NCBI RefSeq assembly: GCF_000975035.1
Contig: NZ_BBRA01000001.1
Location: 372,001-436,000 of the forward strand
Direction of reading: 5' to 3'
DNA from: Demequina flava
Lineage (GTDB): Bacteria > Actinomycetota > Actinomycetes > Actinomycetales > Demequinaceae
Length of the DNA stretch: 64,000 bases
Below the pieces are notes generated by a model. The model ran no database searches, had not been told where the DNA came from, and saw nothing but the letters and a program-made list of their open reading frames with translations. Shown here piece by piece: positions 40,204-47,724 of this stretch. Position 1 is the stretch's first letter. Each line of letters starts with the position of its first letter. The translations under genes and the position numbers were made by a program.

Positions 40204-40988
40204 TGGCTGAGGACTACGCAGCAGCAATCGAGCGCGAGGTTGTCGCGGTCGGCGTCGTCGAGCGCCAGGGCCCTCCTGGCGCGCAGGGTGATCCTGGGCC
40301 TGAGGGGCCGGCTGGTGCTGATGGCGCTCAGGGTCCCGAGGGTCCCGAGGGTGCCGCTGGCCCACAAGGACTACCGGGCGACCCCGGTCCCGCTGGTGCC
40401 GATGGTCAGGACGGGGCGACCGGTCCCGAGGGTCCGCAGGGGCCGAAGGGTGACACGGGCGACACTGGACCGCAAGGTCCGCAGGGCGAGCCTGGCCCGA
40501 CTGGTCTACACGGTCCGGCTGGCAATGACGACGCGGATGGCGCAGACGGTGCCCCCGGTGTCGGTGTTCCTCCTGGCGGCACGACGGGTCAGGTGATGTC
40601 GAAGGCGTCGGGCGCTGACTACGACACTCGGTGGGTTGATCCTGCGTCGGGTGGTGGCGCGGAGCCGACAACGGTCACGCTCACCGACGTCGATGGGAAC
40701 GAACAGTTCGCCTTCCCTGAACTGGCTAGCATCTACGCGATCAACTACTCAGGACCATGCCGACTACGCCTGTACCGCACGGCCTCTGGGCGCGCTGCGG
40801 ACGCCCCACGCGAGGTCACCACCGAGTATCCAGGCGGTCGCGACCGCATGTACGAATACGTCGCCACCGCACCCGAAACCGACGACGGATCGCCCGTCAC
40901 AATCGACCGCGCCGTCGCTGAAACCAACGTGTACGCGCACATCGAAGGCGGACCGGTCACCATCGCGCTCACCATCAAGGAGATTTAA
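40200..40988 (+). CDS. Collagen-like tail fibre protein
   Basis: 262 residues (ATG 40200 or 40203). Residues about 22-125 are Gly-X-Y repeats ([20 protein letters not shown] and onward) that would form a collagen-type triple helix. A short N-terminal anchor precedes and a beta-rich C-terminal head ([37 protein letters not shown]) follows, likely the receptor-binding tip. Trimeric fibres of this kind are common in actinophages. Confidence 0.88.
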   Translation: MMAEDYAAAIEREVVAVGVVERQGPPGAQGDPGPEGPAGADGAQGPEGPEGAAGPQGLPGDPGPAGADGQDGATGPEGPQGPKGDTGDTGPQGPQGEPGPTGLHGPAGNDDADGADGAPGVGVPPGGTTGQVMSKASGADYDTRWVDPASGGGAEPTTVTLTDVDGNEQFAFPELASIYAINYSGPCRLRLYRTASGRAADAPREVTTEYPGGRDRMYEYVATAPETDDGSPVTIDRAVAETNVYAHIEGGPVTIALTIKEI

Positions 40989-40990
40989 AC

Positions 40991-41980
40991 ATGCCCGTCA
41001 CTACACACTCATGGATGAGCGCGCCCTCAAACCACACCACGACCGCGGCACGCAAGTGGATGCAAGGAATCCACGACGGCCTCCTCTCTGCTGGCCTCGT
41101 GCAGACAGGGGACACCGGTCAGATCAACCTCGCGACAGTGACCCCGACGAACCCCGGTTCGCCCACGGCCCTGGGGTATGAGATCTGGCGCTTCGACGAC
41201 GACGTACAGGCGACCGCACCGGTCTTCATCAAAATCGTCTACGGCGAGTTGTACTCATCGTCACAGGCGAAGCCTTGGTACAGCGTTGCAATTGCGACAG
41301 GTTCGGACGGAGCAGGCAACCTCACGGGCCCTGTGAAGGCGTCAGCCAAGCTATCCAACAGCGGATCGTTCTCGTCGAACTACAAGCAAACGACGACCGA
41401 GTATGCGTCCTACAGTTCCGGCGATGGATCGTCCGTGAACATCATCACTTGGCCAGCCTGGCAGGAGTCACAGCAGCCAGCGGGCTTCTCGATCATGCGG
41501 TCCTGCGGGACGGACGGCAACTACAACGCGGACGCCATCGCAGTCATGTGGTACTCGCCCAGCGACCGAGGCGTCTACATCGTGGGAGCAACCACAGGCG
41601 TCGAGGGGGCCAGCGAAAGCGCGGAGTACGGCGTGCTTGGAATGACTCTCCCGACCAAGGTCAACGGCGTCGCCATGAACACCTCCAACCTGCTGACAGC
41701 GACACTCTCGGAGGACGGAACGAAGGCCCCGGTGTTCCCCGCCCCGCTGGCTGCGCCCGGAGTCGCACCTTGGGTCCCGAATGGCATCGCAGTCGTGATG
41801 CCAGGTGACGCAGGGGCCACCTCTGTGATCCAGGTAGCGACCATCAACGGAGCCGCTCGCACCCTACGAGCCTTCCCATACACGGCAACCTCTACATACC
41901 CCGGACTTGCGGCACAGGCTGCTGTAGGCGTATCAACGAATATTGTGTGCCTCCCAGCGATCGCATGGGCGGTTGAGTGA
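40991..41980 (+). CDS. Phage virion protein, unknown function
   Basis: 329 residues from ATG 40991 (AAGGAG upstream). Secreted-like composition rich in Ser, Thr, Gly and Ala with beta patterns (KPWYSVAIATGSDGAGNLTGPVKASAKLSNSGSF ... GVYIVGATTGVEGASESAEYGVLGMTLP). It follows the collagen-like fibre and may be a tail or receptor-binding component. Its TGA shares a base with the next ATG. Confidence 0.6.
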   Translation: MPVTTHSWMSAPSNHTTTAARKWMQGIHDGLLSAGLVQTGDTGQINLATVTPTNPGSPTALGYEIWRFDDDVQATAPVFIKIVYGELYSSSQAKPWYSVAIATGSDGAGNLTGPVKASAKLSNSGSFSSNYKQTTTEYASYSSGDGSSVNIITWPAWQESQQPAGFSIMRSCGTDGNYNADAIAVMWYSPSDRGVYIVGATTGVEGASESAEYGVLGMTLPTKVNGVAMNTSNLLTATLSEDGTKAPVFPAPLAAPGVAPWVPNGIAVVMPGDAGATSVIQVATINGAARTLRAFPYTATSTYPGLAAQAAVGVSTNIVCLPAIAWAVE

Positions 41981-42150
41981 TGGCCGTCACTGAATGGGTC
42001 AACGTACCCAGTGGACCCGTCAGCGGGTCTCCCGGCGCCGTACCCGCAATCTTCGTCAATGGGGCTGGCGAGCCCAACGGCGGCGGTTCATACACGCCAC
42101 CCACCGAAGGTCGCATCTACCCTGCACCCCGAGTCCTCGCCGCCAACTAG
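41980..42150 (+). CDS. Short phage protein after the fibre genes
   Basis: 56 residues (MAVTEWVNVPSGPVSGSPGA, then VPAIFVNGAGEPNGGGSYTP and a Pro/Ala end), too short to stand out. The TGATG overlap with the previous gene and the terminator just after it support translation. Gly/Pro-rich, so probably an extended structural piece. Unknown function. Confidence 0.6.
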   Translation: MAVTEWVNVPSGPVSGSPGAVPAIFVNGAGEPNGGGSYTPPTEGRIYPAPRVLAAN

Positions 42151-42166
42151 CCCCACCCGCACACGC

Positions 42167-42208
42167 GACCGCCCCGCCTGCTCTCACGAGTGGGCGGGGC
42201 GGTCTTTT
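42167..42208 (+). terminator. Rho-independent terminator of the late operon
   Basis: GACCGCCCCGCC (42167-42178) pairs with GGCGGGGCGGTC (42193-42204) around a 14-base loop and is followed by TTTT, the best T run in the prophage. It ends late transcription and isolates the cargo region. It may also serve the convergent gene at 42215. Confidence 0.88.
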
Positions 42209-42214
42209 GCGTTT

Positions 42215-42580
42215 CTAGCGGCGCATCAACACCGTGGCAAGAGCATGCCCATTCACAGGATCAGTCATCACATCATGCGCATTGCCCTTAACGTCAACCA
42301 CCTCAAGCGCCATACCCCCCGGCACCTCAACCGCAGACTCAACCAGCGCAACCTTCCAACGCTTCCGCACACCCCAACGATCAGCCAACACCCACGCAGG
42401 AACACCCAACACAAGCGTCCCCAACGTCAACACAACCGCCGCCTGCCACGACCACCACGCCAACATCAACAACGCGAACACAAACCACAACGCACCCAAA
42501 AACGCGGCAGCCACCGCCGCCAACACATTCCCAGGACGCTCAACGAAATAATCCGGCTTCACCCACACAACACGCTTCAC
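42215..42580 (-). CDS. Small membrane protein, reverse-oriented cargo gene
   Basis: 121 residues from GTG 42580, with GAAAGGGG upstream; a longer frame starting at 42607 runs through that ribosome site. Two hydrophobic helices (NVLAAVAAAFLGALWFVFALLMLAWW and WQAAVVLTLGTLVLGVPAWVLAD), then a soluble basic/beta tail (WKVALVESAVEVPGGMALEVVDVKGNAHDVMTD). Read against the late genes and separated from them by the terminator, so likely lysogen-expressed. No family recognised. Confidence 0.62.
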   Translation of the reverse strand: MKRVVWVKPDYFVERPGNVLAAVAAAFLGALWFVFALLMLAWWSWQAAVVLTLGTLVLGVPAWVLADRWGVRKRWKVALVESAVEVPGGMALEVVDVKGNAHDVMTDPVNGHALATVLMRR

Positions 42581-42652
42581 ACTTACCCCTTTCAATTGAA
42601 GCCACACTAGCGCGAGACCCCCATGTCACACCCCGCCGCTACCCTGCGACCT

Positions 42653-42802
42653 ATGAAACTCGGATCACTCGCATTCATCGCCGTCGTAGCACTCGCATGC
42701 ATCATCTTCCCCAACGAAATCGGCGCCGCCTTCAGCGCAACCATCGGCTGGATAGGCGACACAATCGCCGGCTTCCTCACGGGTGCCATGTCCCAAGAAT
42801 GA
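42653..42802 (+). CDS. 49-residue membrane peptide, first gene of the right-end cargo operon
   Basis: MKLGSLAFIAVVALACIIFP, then NEIGAAFSATIGWIGDTIAG and FLTGAMSQE: one clear membrane helix (about 4-20) and a second, amphipathic one (25-44). TACCCT (42640-42645) lies seven bases before the ATG and there is no ribosome site, so a leaderless mRNA is likely. Its stop overlaps the next ATG (42799). Small membrane peptides paired with a downstream enzyme occur in phage exclusion and toxin systems; function unknown here. Confidence 0.58.
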   Translation: MKLGSLAFIAVVALACIIFPNEIGAAFSATIGWIGDTIAGFLTGAMSQE

Positions 42803-43041
42803 CCGCCCCGCAGCTCGAATACTACGCAGCCGACCGCGCCGGACACACCGCCATCATCCACACCGAATCGGGGAGCATCGTCGCGTGGGTGGAGCGAGAC
42901 GGTGATGGGCTACGCGGACGCGGACGCGGATGGAGGACGGCCGTGGTGGAGACCGTTCCGCAGGTGATCAGGGAGGTCGCGGGGCGGGCGACGTCAACGA
43001 CGACGGGTACCATCTCCCAACGTGTGGATCTTCCTCGATGA
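42799..43041 (+). CDS. Small cargo protein, unknown function
   Basis: 80 residues from ATG 42799 (MTAPQLEYYAADRAGHTAIIHTESGSIVAWVERDGDGLRGRGRGWRTAVVETVPQVIREVAGRA...). Beta hairpins followed by a helix, with a basic Arg/Gly turn. ATGA overlap with the membrane peptide and a 20-base overlap with the DUF3800 gene put all three in one operon. No family recognised. Confidence 0.55.
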   Translation: MTAPQLEYYAADRAGHTAIIHTESGSIVAWVERDGDGLRGRGRGWRTAVVETVPQVIREVAGRATSTTTGTISQRVDLPR

Positions 43042-43678
43042 CTCTGGCGACTGCGGCGTAAAACTCGGGCGCGGTTCGACCTCACACGTTGTTATGGCCG
43101 CCTGCATATTCGACGACAGGGCCCACATCAAGGAAGCGCTTCAGTTGGTGGAGAACGCCCGAATCCACACGGCACCCGACGGCACCACCTTCCGCGTGTC
43201 CAAGGAGTTCAAGTACTCCAAGTGCAAGGACACCCACAAAGACAGATTCTTCGAAGAGATCGCCGAAGCGAAGTTCCGTGTGCGCGCGATCATCCTGGAC
43301 AAGGAGCTCCTTTGGAGCGACCGCCTGCTCGCACAGCCAGGGCACCTCAAGAACGAACTCATCTTCCAACTAATGTCGAGCCACTTCGGAACCATCGACG
43401 ACGCGAAACTCGTCATCGACGGGCAGGACACTCGCGCGTTCGAGATCTCAGACCGAGACCACTTCATGGCACGCGTCAACGGTCGCACGCCCGGAACGCT
43501 ACGAGAGGTTGAGTTTGCCGACTCAGCGAAAAACGGTCTGGTTCAACTAGCCGACATGGTTGCGGGCGCAATCAGGCGGCGGGTCGAGACAGGGGAAGCG
43601 AAAGCCATCGAGCACATGACGAGCTTCGTGACGCGCACGCGGCGTGCCAACGGCGGAACCTACTGGCACTTCACATAG
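43022..43678 (+). CDS. DUF3800 domain protein
   Basis: 218 residues from GTG 43022. It opens WIFLDDSGDCG, the acidic strand typical of DUF3800, and has a middle acidic strand in KLVIDGQDTRAF and the family's C-terminal LVQLADMVAGAIRRR. These acidic positions suggest an RNase H-like metal-dependent nuclease fold, though no activity is proven for the family. DUF3800 genes are frequent in phages and mobile elements. Here it is the last gene before attR, the classic site of lysogenic cargo. Confidence 0.8.
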   Translation: MWIFLDDSGDCGVKLGRGSTSHVVMAACIFDDRAHIKEALQLVENARIHTAPDGTTFRVSKEFKYSKCKDTHKDRFFEEIAEAKFRVRAIILDKELLWSDRLLAQPGHLKNELIFQLMSSHFGTIDDAKLVIDGQDTRAFEISDRDHFMARVNGRTPGTLREVEFADSAKNGLVQLADMVAGAIRRRVETGEAKAIEHMTSFVTRTRRANGGTYWHFT

Positions 43679-43682
43679 AAAC

Positions 43683-43753
43683 GGCCGACCGCTCTATCCT
43701 CGCCCCGAGGGGAGGAACGCGCACCGGTGGGGTGACTGTTCAAGCGGTCGGCC
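43683..43753 (+). ncRNA. Structured element: 11-bp inverted repeat with 49-base loop
   Basis: GGCCGACCGCT (43683-43693) and AGCGGTCGGCC (43743-43753) are perfect complements. The loop holds further pairing (CCCC-GA-GGGG at about 43703-43712) and a GTTCAA near the 3' arm. Span 71 bases. It could be an unusual terminator for the cargo operon or a small structured RNA. It is not a tRNA: no anticodon arm forms. Confidence 0.35.
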
Positions 43754-43800
43754 TTGGTTATGCGTGAACAGTAGCACGCGGGTCCGACAGAACACTGGGG

Positions 43801-43957
43801 TGACACATGGGTGACACGTCGAGTGACGCATCGGCCCCAACGAATCCCCTGGTGGTGACGCATAATGACGCCAGTGACGCTTCTTTCCGGGATCGACGCC
43901 CTACGCGCGTGCACATGCGCGCATGAGGTTCATCCAGATCAAGCGTCACTAGTGTCA
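43801..43957. repeat. Iteron array B: second copy of the TGACGC/GCGTCA element, next to attR
   Basis: TGACAC at 43801 and 43812; TGACGC at 43824, 43856, 43866 and 43875; an imperfect GC palindrome around 43903-43921 (GCGCGTGCACATGCGCGC); then GCGTCA at 43943 and GTGTCA at 43952. The spacings 12/32/10/9 and the final 9 equal those of array A at 18822-18972. Sequence between motifs is only partly alike, so the motifs and their spacing are what is kept. Confidence 0.65.
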
Positions 43958-43964
43958 CTGAGCG

Positions 43965-44022
43965 TGTAGGCGCGCCTACAAATCCCTGTCAATCCCCGCA
44001 TAAATCGCCCCGCACGCCTACA
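43965..44022. promoter_or_regulatory. Three candidate integrase arm-type sites near attR
   Basis: TGTAGGCG-CGCCTACA (43965-43980) is a 16-bp perfect palindrome made of two facing copies of the octamer CGCCTACA, and a third copy is at 44015-44022, 67 bp before the attR core. Two more copies sit beside attL. In the circular phage these would form the P and P' arms around the attP core. Confidence 0.65.
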
Positions 44023-44088
44023 CGGAGAGGCGGTCAGACAAGGGCCGGATTTCGTTGATTACCAGGCAAGACGCTCAATCCTTCGAGC

Positions 44089-44113
44089 GGGGTTCAAGTC
44101 CCCCCTCGCGCAC
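44089..44113. repeat. attR core: second copy of the 25-bp att repeat
   Basis: Identical to 7867-7891. The tRNA-like identity stops at 44089; just upstream is phage DNA (GATTACCAGGCAAG...). Host sequence resumes at 44114, the DNA that originally followed tRNA-Leu. Confidence 0.92.
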
Positions 44114-44243
44114 GATGAAGATTGTGCATGCGCAGCAAGGTGTGCATGCACTTCTCCCCAACGAACAGAATCCCTGTACTCGGCGAAGTTCGCACAGTAC
44201 CGTGAAGACATAACCACCCGGATGCTTCGGCTACCGGGCGCGG

Positions 44244-44276
44244 CCCCCGAGAGCAATCGGGGGGGTCTGCTCTTTT
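44244..44276. terminator. Hairpin terminator, probably the original terminator of tRNA-Leu
   Basis: CCCCCGA (44244-44250) pairs with TCGGGGG (44257-44263), loop GAGCAA, with CTTTTT slightly downstream. It lies 131 bases after the att core in host DNA, so before integration it would have been just 3' of tRNA-Leu. The rest of the 343-bp stretch 44114-44456 holds no convincing gene. Confidence 0.55.
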
Positions 44277-44456
44277 TGCAGCGACGTTGGCGGTTTCCAA
44301 ACCCTAGGGTCGCTTGACGCGGACGATGTCGACTCAGCCCTTTCGGGGCCCAAGGGCACCGCGTATTGGAGCACCAGTGAAGCGATCCAGTACATTCGAC
44401 CTAGCCGCAACGGCATCAATTTCGTCGATGGCGCTAGCGAAAGGTCGTGAATCCCG

Positions 44457-44684
44457 ATGAGTCCGCTTGTTCCCACCATGTATGACGTGATCTTCAGTGT
44501 CGTCGCTATTGCTGCACTCGCATTTGCCCTGGTCGCCTTCGTCTCGATCTTGCGCACGCCAGTCAAAAGCGGACTTTCGCTCATCGGGTGGAGCCTCGCC
44601 GTCCTGGTCATCCCGGTGCTCGGTCCGATCGCTTGGTTCAAGGTGGGCCGAAGCACTGCGGTTACGAAGTCTCTCACCTCGTAA
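44457..44684 (+). CDS. Small membrane protein with PLDc_N-like domain
   Basis: 75 residues. Two membrane helices: YDVIFSVVAIAALAFALVAFVSIL and LIGWSLAVLVIPVLGPIAWFKVGR. The second, with the P-x-L-G-P-x-x-W pattern, is the mark of the phospholipase D N-terminal (PLDc_N) domain, which in many actinobacteria occurs alone. Function unknown. ATG 44478 is an alternative start. Confidence 0.72.
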   Translation: MSPLVPTMYDVIFSVVAIAALAFALVAFVSILRTPVKSGLSLIGWSLAVLVIPVLGPIAWFKVGRSTAVTKSLTS

Positions 44685-44689
44685 CTCAC

Positions 44690-45030
44690 GGGCTAAGTAG
44701 AGTCGAACCCTCGCAGTGAACGGGGCGGGGCCGTCCTTCCACTGTCGGTAGTGCGGCACGACGACTGGCAATCCTCCCCACCCGTCGACCGCCTATGGCT
44801 CGAGGGACAATGGCTAGCGGCTGCGCGCAACGGCCTGAAATCGTGCCCTCGACATGGTCGGGCCGAGAGGACTCGTTTGTCCCGCGGATCCTCGACAGAC
44901 CAGTCTCAAACCTGCTGAACCCCAACTGGGTATCTGCATCGGAAGCACGGAACGCTGACGACTCACGCCGTCACGGTAGTGATCGGAGCGCTAGCTCGTC
45001 GGCGACCTGTGGACAACGCCCCCAACACAG
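44690..45030. other. Intergenic stretch with no recognised feature
   Basis: About 340 bases between the PLDc_N-type gene and the thioredoxin terminator. Short open frames exist on both strands but lack ribosome sites and protein-like composition. No tRNA, repeat or clear promoter is seen. Confidence 0.5.
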
Positions 45031-45066
45031 CAGAAGGCCCCTCACCCAAAGGTGAGGGGCCTTCTG
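45031..45066 (-). terminator. Terminator of the thioredoxin gene
   Basis: A 16-bp perfect stem, CAGAAGGCCCCTCACC (45031-45046) with its complement (45051-45066), loop CAAA. It lies 35 bases past the stop of the leftward thioredoxin gene. Confidence 0.85.
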
Positions 45067-45100
45067 TGCGTGAGGACCGCTCCGGCCCTCGTGACGATTC

Positions 45101-45463
45101 TTAGCCCTGCTGCTCGGCGAGCTTGGTGCGAACCTCTTCCATGTCGAGCGCCTCAACGGCGTCCACGACCTGCTGGAGTGAGGGAGCGGGCAGAGCGCCA
45201 GCCTGCTGGAAGACCATGATGCCGTCGCGGAAAGCCATCAGCGTCGGGATCGAGGTGACGCCGAACTGCTGGCCCAGAGCGGCCTGGTCCTCGGTGTCGA
45301 CTTTGGCGTGCACAACGTTGGGGTTGGACTCCGACGAAGCGTCGAAGACAGGTGCGAAGCGCTTGCACGGGCCGCACCATTCTGCCCAGAAGTCGACGAG
45401 GACGATGCCGTCCTTCGTCACGGTCTGCTCAAAAGTTTCAGTGGTCAGATCAACTGTTGCCAT
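45101..45463 (-). CDS. trxA: Thioredoxin
   Basis: 120 residues with the active site WCGPC (FWAEWCGPCKRFAPVF, about residues 26-41) and the cis-Pro loop GVTSIPTLMAF. A cytosolic disulfide reductase that keeps protein thiols reduced and supports enzymes such as ribonucleotide reductase and peroxiredoxins. A C-terminal extension of about 12 residues (EEVRTKLAEQQG) is slightly longer than E. coli TrxA. Monocistronic. Confidence 0.93.
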   Translation of the reverse strand: MATVDLTTETFEQTVTKDGIVLVDFWAEWCGPCKRFAPVFDASSESNPNVVHAKVDTEDQAALGQQFGVTSIPTLMAFRDGIMVFQQAGALPAPSLQQVVDAVEALDMEEVRTKLAEQQG

Positions 45464-45595
45464 GAGGGGATTCCTTTCGTGTCGCTTCCCCGGATGCCCC
45501 CGTAACGCATGCCACGGGAAACCTATTCCTCCTCTACCCTGCCACGGCTCGGCGAGCGTTCGCGACGACCGCGCCTAGGCAGTCACAATGGGGGC

Positions 45596-46138
45596 ATGAC
45601 GGATATGGCGGAGATGCCCCCAGAGCCCTCAGGCTGGCTCAGCGAACCCGAACTTGATCACGTGCGCTCGGAACTTCCGGTGATCTACGTGAATGTCGTG
45701 CCCGTGCGGCTGGACTCGGCAGGTGAGGTCACCGAGGTCGGGCTTTTGCTCAGGGCCGATGATGACGCGATCCACCGTGCGCTGATCGCGGGACGAGTGC
45801 TCTATCACGAGCGCATTCGCGACTGCCTCATCAGGAACATCGAGAAGGACTTGGGCTCCGTCGCACTCCCGCGGATCCCGGCCTCGCCCACGCCGTTCAC
45901 GATTGCGGAATACTTCCCCGTGCAGGGCGTCACGTCGTTCTACGACCCGCGCCAGCACGCTGTGGCACTTGCGTACGTGGTGCCCGTTGACGGCGACTGC
46001 GAACCGAGCCAGAACGCGCTGGACATTGTGTGGATCTCCCCCGAAGAGGCGGCCAGCGAGGAAGTCCTGCGGGACATGACGGGCGGCCAGGACACCCTGC
46101 TGCGTCAGGCGCTCGCCCACTGCGGCGTGCTTCCTTAG
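45596..46138 (+). CDS. DUF4916 / NUDIX-like hydrolase
   Basis: 180 residues from ATG 45596; the open frame further upstream lacks protein-like composition. SGWLSEPELDHVRSELPVIYVNVVPVR is the usual opening of DUF4916, a NUDIX-related actinobacterial family. The middle GLLLRADDDAIHRALIAGRVLYHERIRDCLIRNIEKDLG occupies the place of the NUDIX box, but the canonical GX5EX7REUXEEXGU pattern is degenerate. Substrate unknown. Confidence 0.72.
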   Translation: MTDMAEMPPEPSGWLSEPELDHVRSELPVIYVNVVPVRLDSAGEVTEVGLLLRADDDAIHRALIAGRVLYHERIRDCLIRNIEKDLGSVALPRIPASPTPFTIAEYFPVQGVTSFYDPRQHAVALAYVVPVDGDCEPSQNALDIVWISPEEAASEEVLRDMTGGQDTLLRQALAHCGVLP

Positions 46139-46337
46139 ATCTCTGGGCGCTGTCGCGATGACAGCCGCGTGAAGAACCTGCGGTCACACGAGTCAGGTTC
46201 TCCGATTCGCGCACAAAGTCGCGGACCTGATTCGCCACACCGCAGGCTTCTCACGGGCGTAGCGATGCGGACCCGCGTGCGTGCAGGGCAGAAGGGCGGT
46301 GGACGGGGGTCCCGCCACGGCAGTAGCGGTCAGCGCG

Positions 46338-46949
46338 TCAGTTGCTGAGCGCCTCCGCGACCAGCGGCGCAAGCGACCGGAATGCCGCTCCGCGGTGGGA
46401 CAACGCGTTCTTGACCTCGGGTTCGAGCTCGGCGTTGGACACCGTCTGACCCTCGCCCATGAAGATCGGGTCGTAGCCAAACCCGCCGTCGCCCTGCGGT
46501 GCGCGCAGCAACACCCCTGGCATGCGCCCCACGACAACGTGTTCGGCGCCATCAGGCATCGCCAACGCAGCGGCGCACACAAACGCCGCGCCGCGGTGCT
46601 CGTCGGGCACCTCGGCCACTTGGTCAAGAAGCAGTTGCAAGTTGGCGGCGTCGTCCCCATGGGAGCCGGCCCAGCGCGCGGAGAAAATTCCCGGCGCTCC
46701 ACCAAGAACATCCACCGAGATCCCGGAGTCGTCAGCAATCGCGGGCAAACCCGATGACGCCGCGAGCGCACGCGCCTTGATGAGCGCGTTCTCCTCGAAC
46801 GTCACGCCGTCCTCGACAGGAGCGGGCGCGCCCAAGTCGCCCGCAGAGGCGACGTCCTCCCGCCCGAGCCCCGAGACCAGCGGCGCAAGAATCGCCCAGA
46901 TCTCCCCCACCTTGTGGGCGTTGTGCGTCGCGATCGCCAGGCGGGTCAT
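46338..46949 (-). CDS. rdgB: Non-canonical purine NTP pyrophosphatase (RdgB/HAM1)
   Basis: 203 residues. LAIATHNAHKVGEIWAIL at the start binds the nucleotide; GVTFEENALIKARALAASSGLPAIADDSGISVDVLGGAPGIFSAR is the family core; the end has SHRGAAFRSL. It hydrolyses ITP, dITP and XTP to keep deaminated purines out of nucleic acids. Its start shares a base with the stop of rph, so the two are cotranscribed, as in many actinobacteria. Confidence 0.94.
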   Translation of the reverse strand: MTRLAIATHNAHKVGEIWAILAPLVSGLGREDVASAGDLGAPAPVEDGVTFEENALIKARALAASSGLPAIADDSGISVDVLGGAPGIFSARWAGSHGDDAANLQLLLDQVAEVPDEHRGAAFVCAAALAMPDGAEHVVVGRMPGVLLRAPQGDGGFGYDPIFMGEGQTVSNAELEPEVKNALSHRGAAFRSLAPLVAEALSN

Positions 46950-47701
46950 CAGCGCACCGGGCCGTCCGCTGCGTCGAGGGCCTCGTTCTGCATGCGGGTC
47001 AAGTCGGCGGTGCCGGAGGTCGCGAGCGCGAGCAGCGCGTCGAGCTCGTCCTTGGAGAACGGGGCACCTTCCGCAGTGCCCTGCACCTCGACAAAGCCGC
47101 CGTCGCCGGTCATCACGACGTTCATGTCGGTCTGGGCGCGCACGTCCTCCTCGTACGGGAGGTCGAGCATGGGCACGCCGTCGATGATGCCTACGGAGAT
47201 CGCAGAGATCGAACCGGTCAGCGGGCGCACACCAGGCTTGATGGCGCCCTGAGCGCGGCCGTACGCGATCGCATCGGCCAGGGCTACATAGGCGCCTGTG
47301 ATTGCCGCGGTGCGCGTACCACCGTCTGCGTCGAGGACATCGCAGTCCAGCACGATGGTGTTTTCGCCGAGCGCCTTCATGTCGACCACTGCGCGTAGCG
47401 AGCGACCAATGAGGCGCGAGATTTCCATGGTGCGTCCGCCGATCTTGCCGCGGACGGATTCACGGTCGTTGCGGGTGTTGGTGGCGCGGGGAAGCATCGC
47501 GTATTCGGCGGTGACCCAGCCCTCACCGGAGCCCTTCTTCCAGCGCGGAACGCCCTCGGTGAACGATGCGGAGCACAGCACGCGGGTGCCGCCAAAGGTC
47601 ACGAGGCACGAGCCCTCGGCATTGCGCTGGAAGCCACGCTCAAAGCTCACGGGGCGCAGCTGGTCAGGTGTGCGCCCATCGGCGCGGGTGATGTCGCTCA
47701 T
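46949..47701 (-). CDS. rph: Ribonuclease PH
   Basis: 250 residues: [42 protein letters not shown] at the start, [23 protein letters not shown] active-site region ([31 protein letters not shown]), and [27 protein letters not shown] phosphorolytic 3'-5' exoribonuclease that trims tRNA 3' ends. Upstream of rdgB in the same operon. Confidence 0.95.
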   Translation of the reverse strand: MSDITRADGRTPDQLRPVSFERGFQRNAEGSCLVTFGGTRVLCSASFTEGVPRWKKGSGEGWVTAEYAMLPRATNTRNDRESVRGKIGGRTMEISRLIGRSLRAVVDMKALGENTIVLDCDVLDADGGTRTAAITGAYVALADAIAYGRAQGAIKPGVRPLTGSISAISVGIIDGVPMLDLPYEEDVRAQTDMNVVMTGDGGFVEVQGTAEGAPFSKDELDALLALATSGTADLTRMQNEALDAADGPVR

Positions 47702-47724
47702 AGTTCATGAGCCTAACGGTCGCG

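Noticed and set aside
43683-43753. tRNA-like folding of the 71-base element, prompted by a GTTCAA
   Set aside because: No anticodon arm or D arm can be drawn, and the outer stem is 11 bp rather than 7.
7892-44088. CRISPR array, retron or diversity-generating retroelement
   Set aside because: No regular repeat-spacer array, no reverse transcriptase motif, and no template/variable repeat pair near the fibre genes. The direct repeats seen are the iterons and arm sites.
44690-45030. Short open frames between the PLDc_N-type gene and thioredoxin
   Set aside because: No ribosome sites and no protein-like pattern on either strand.
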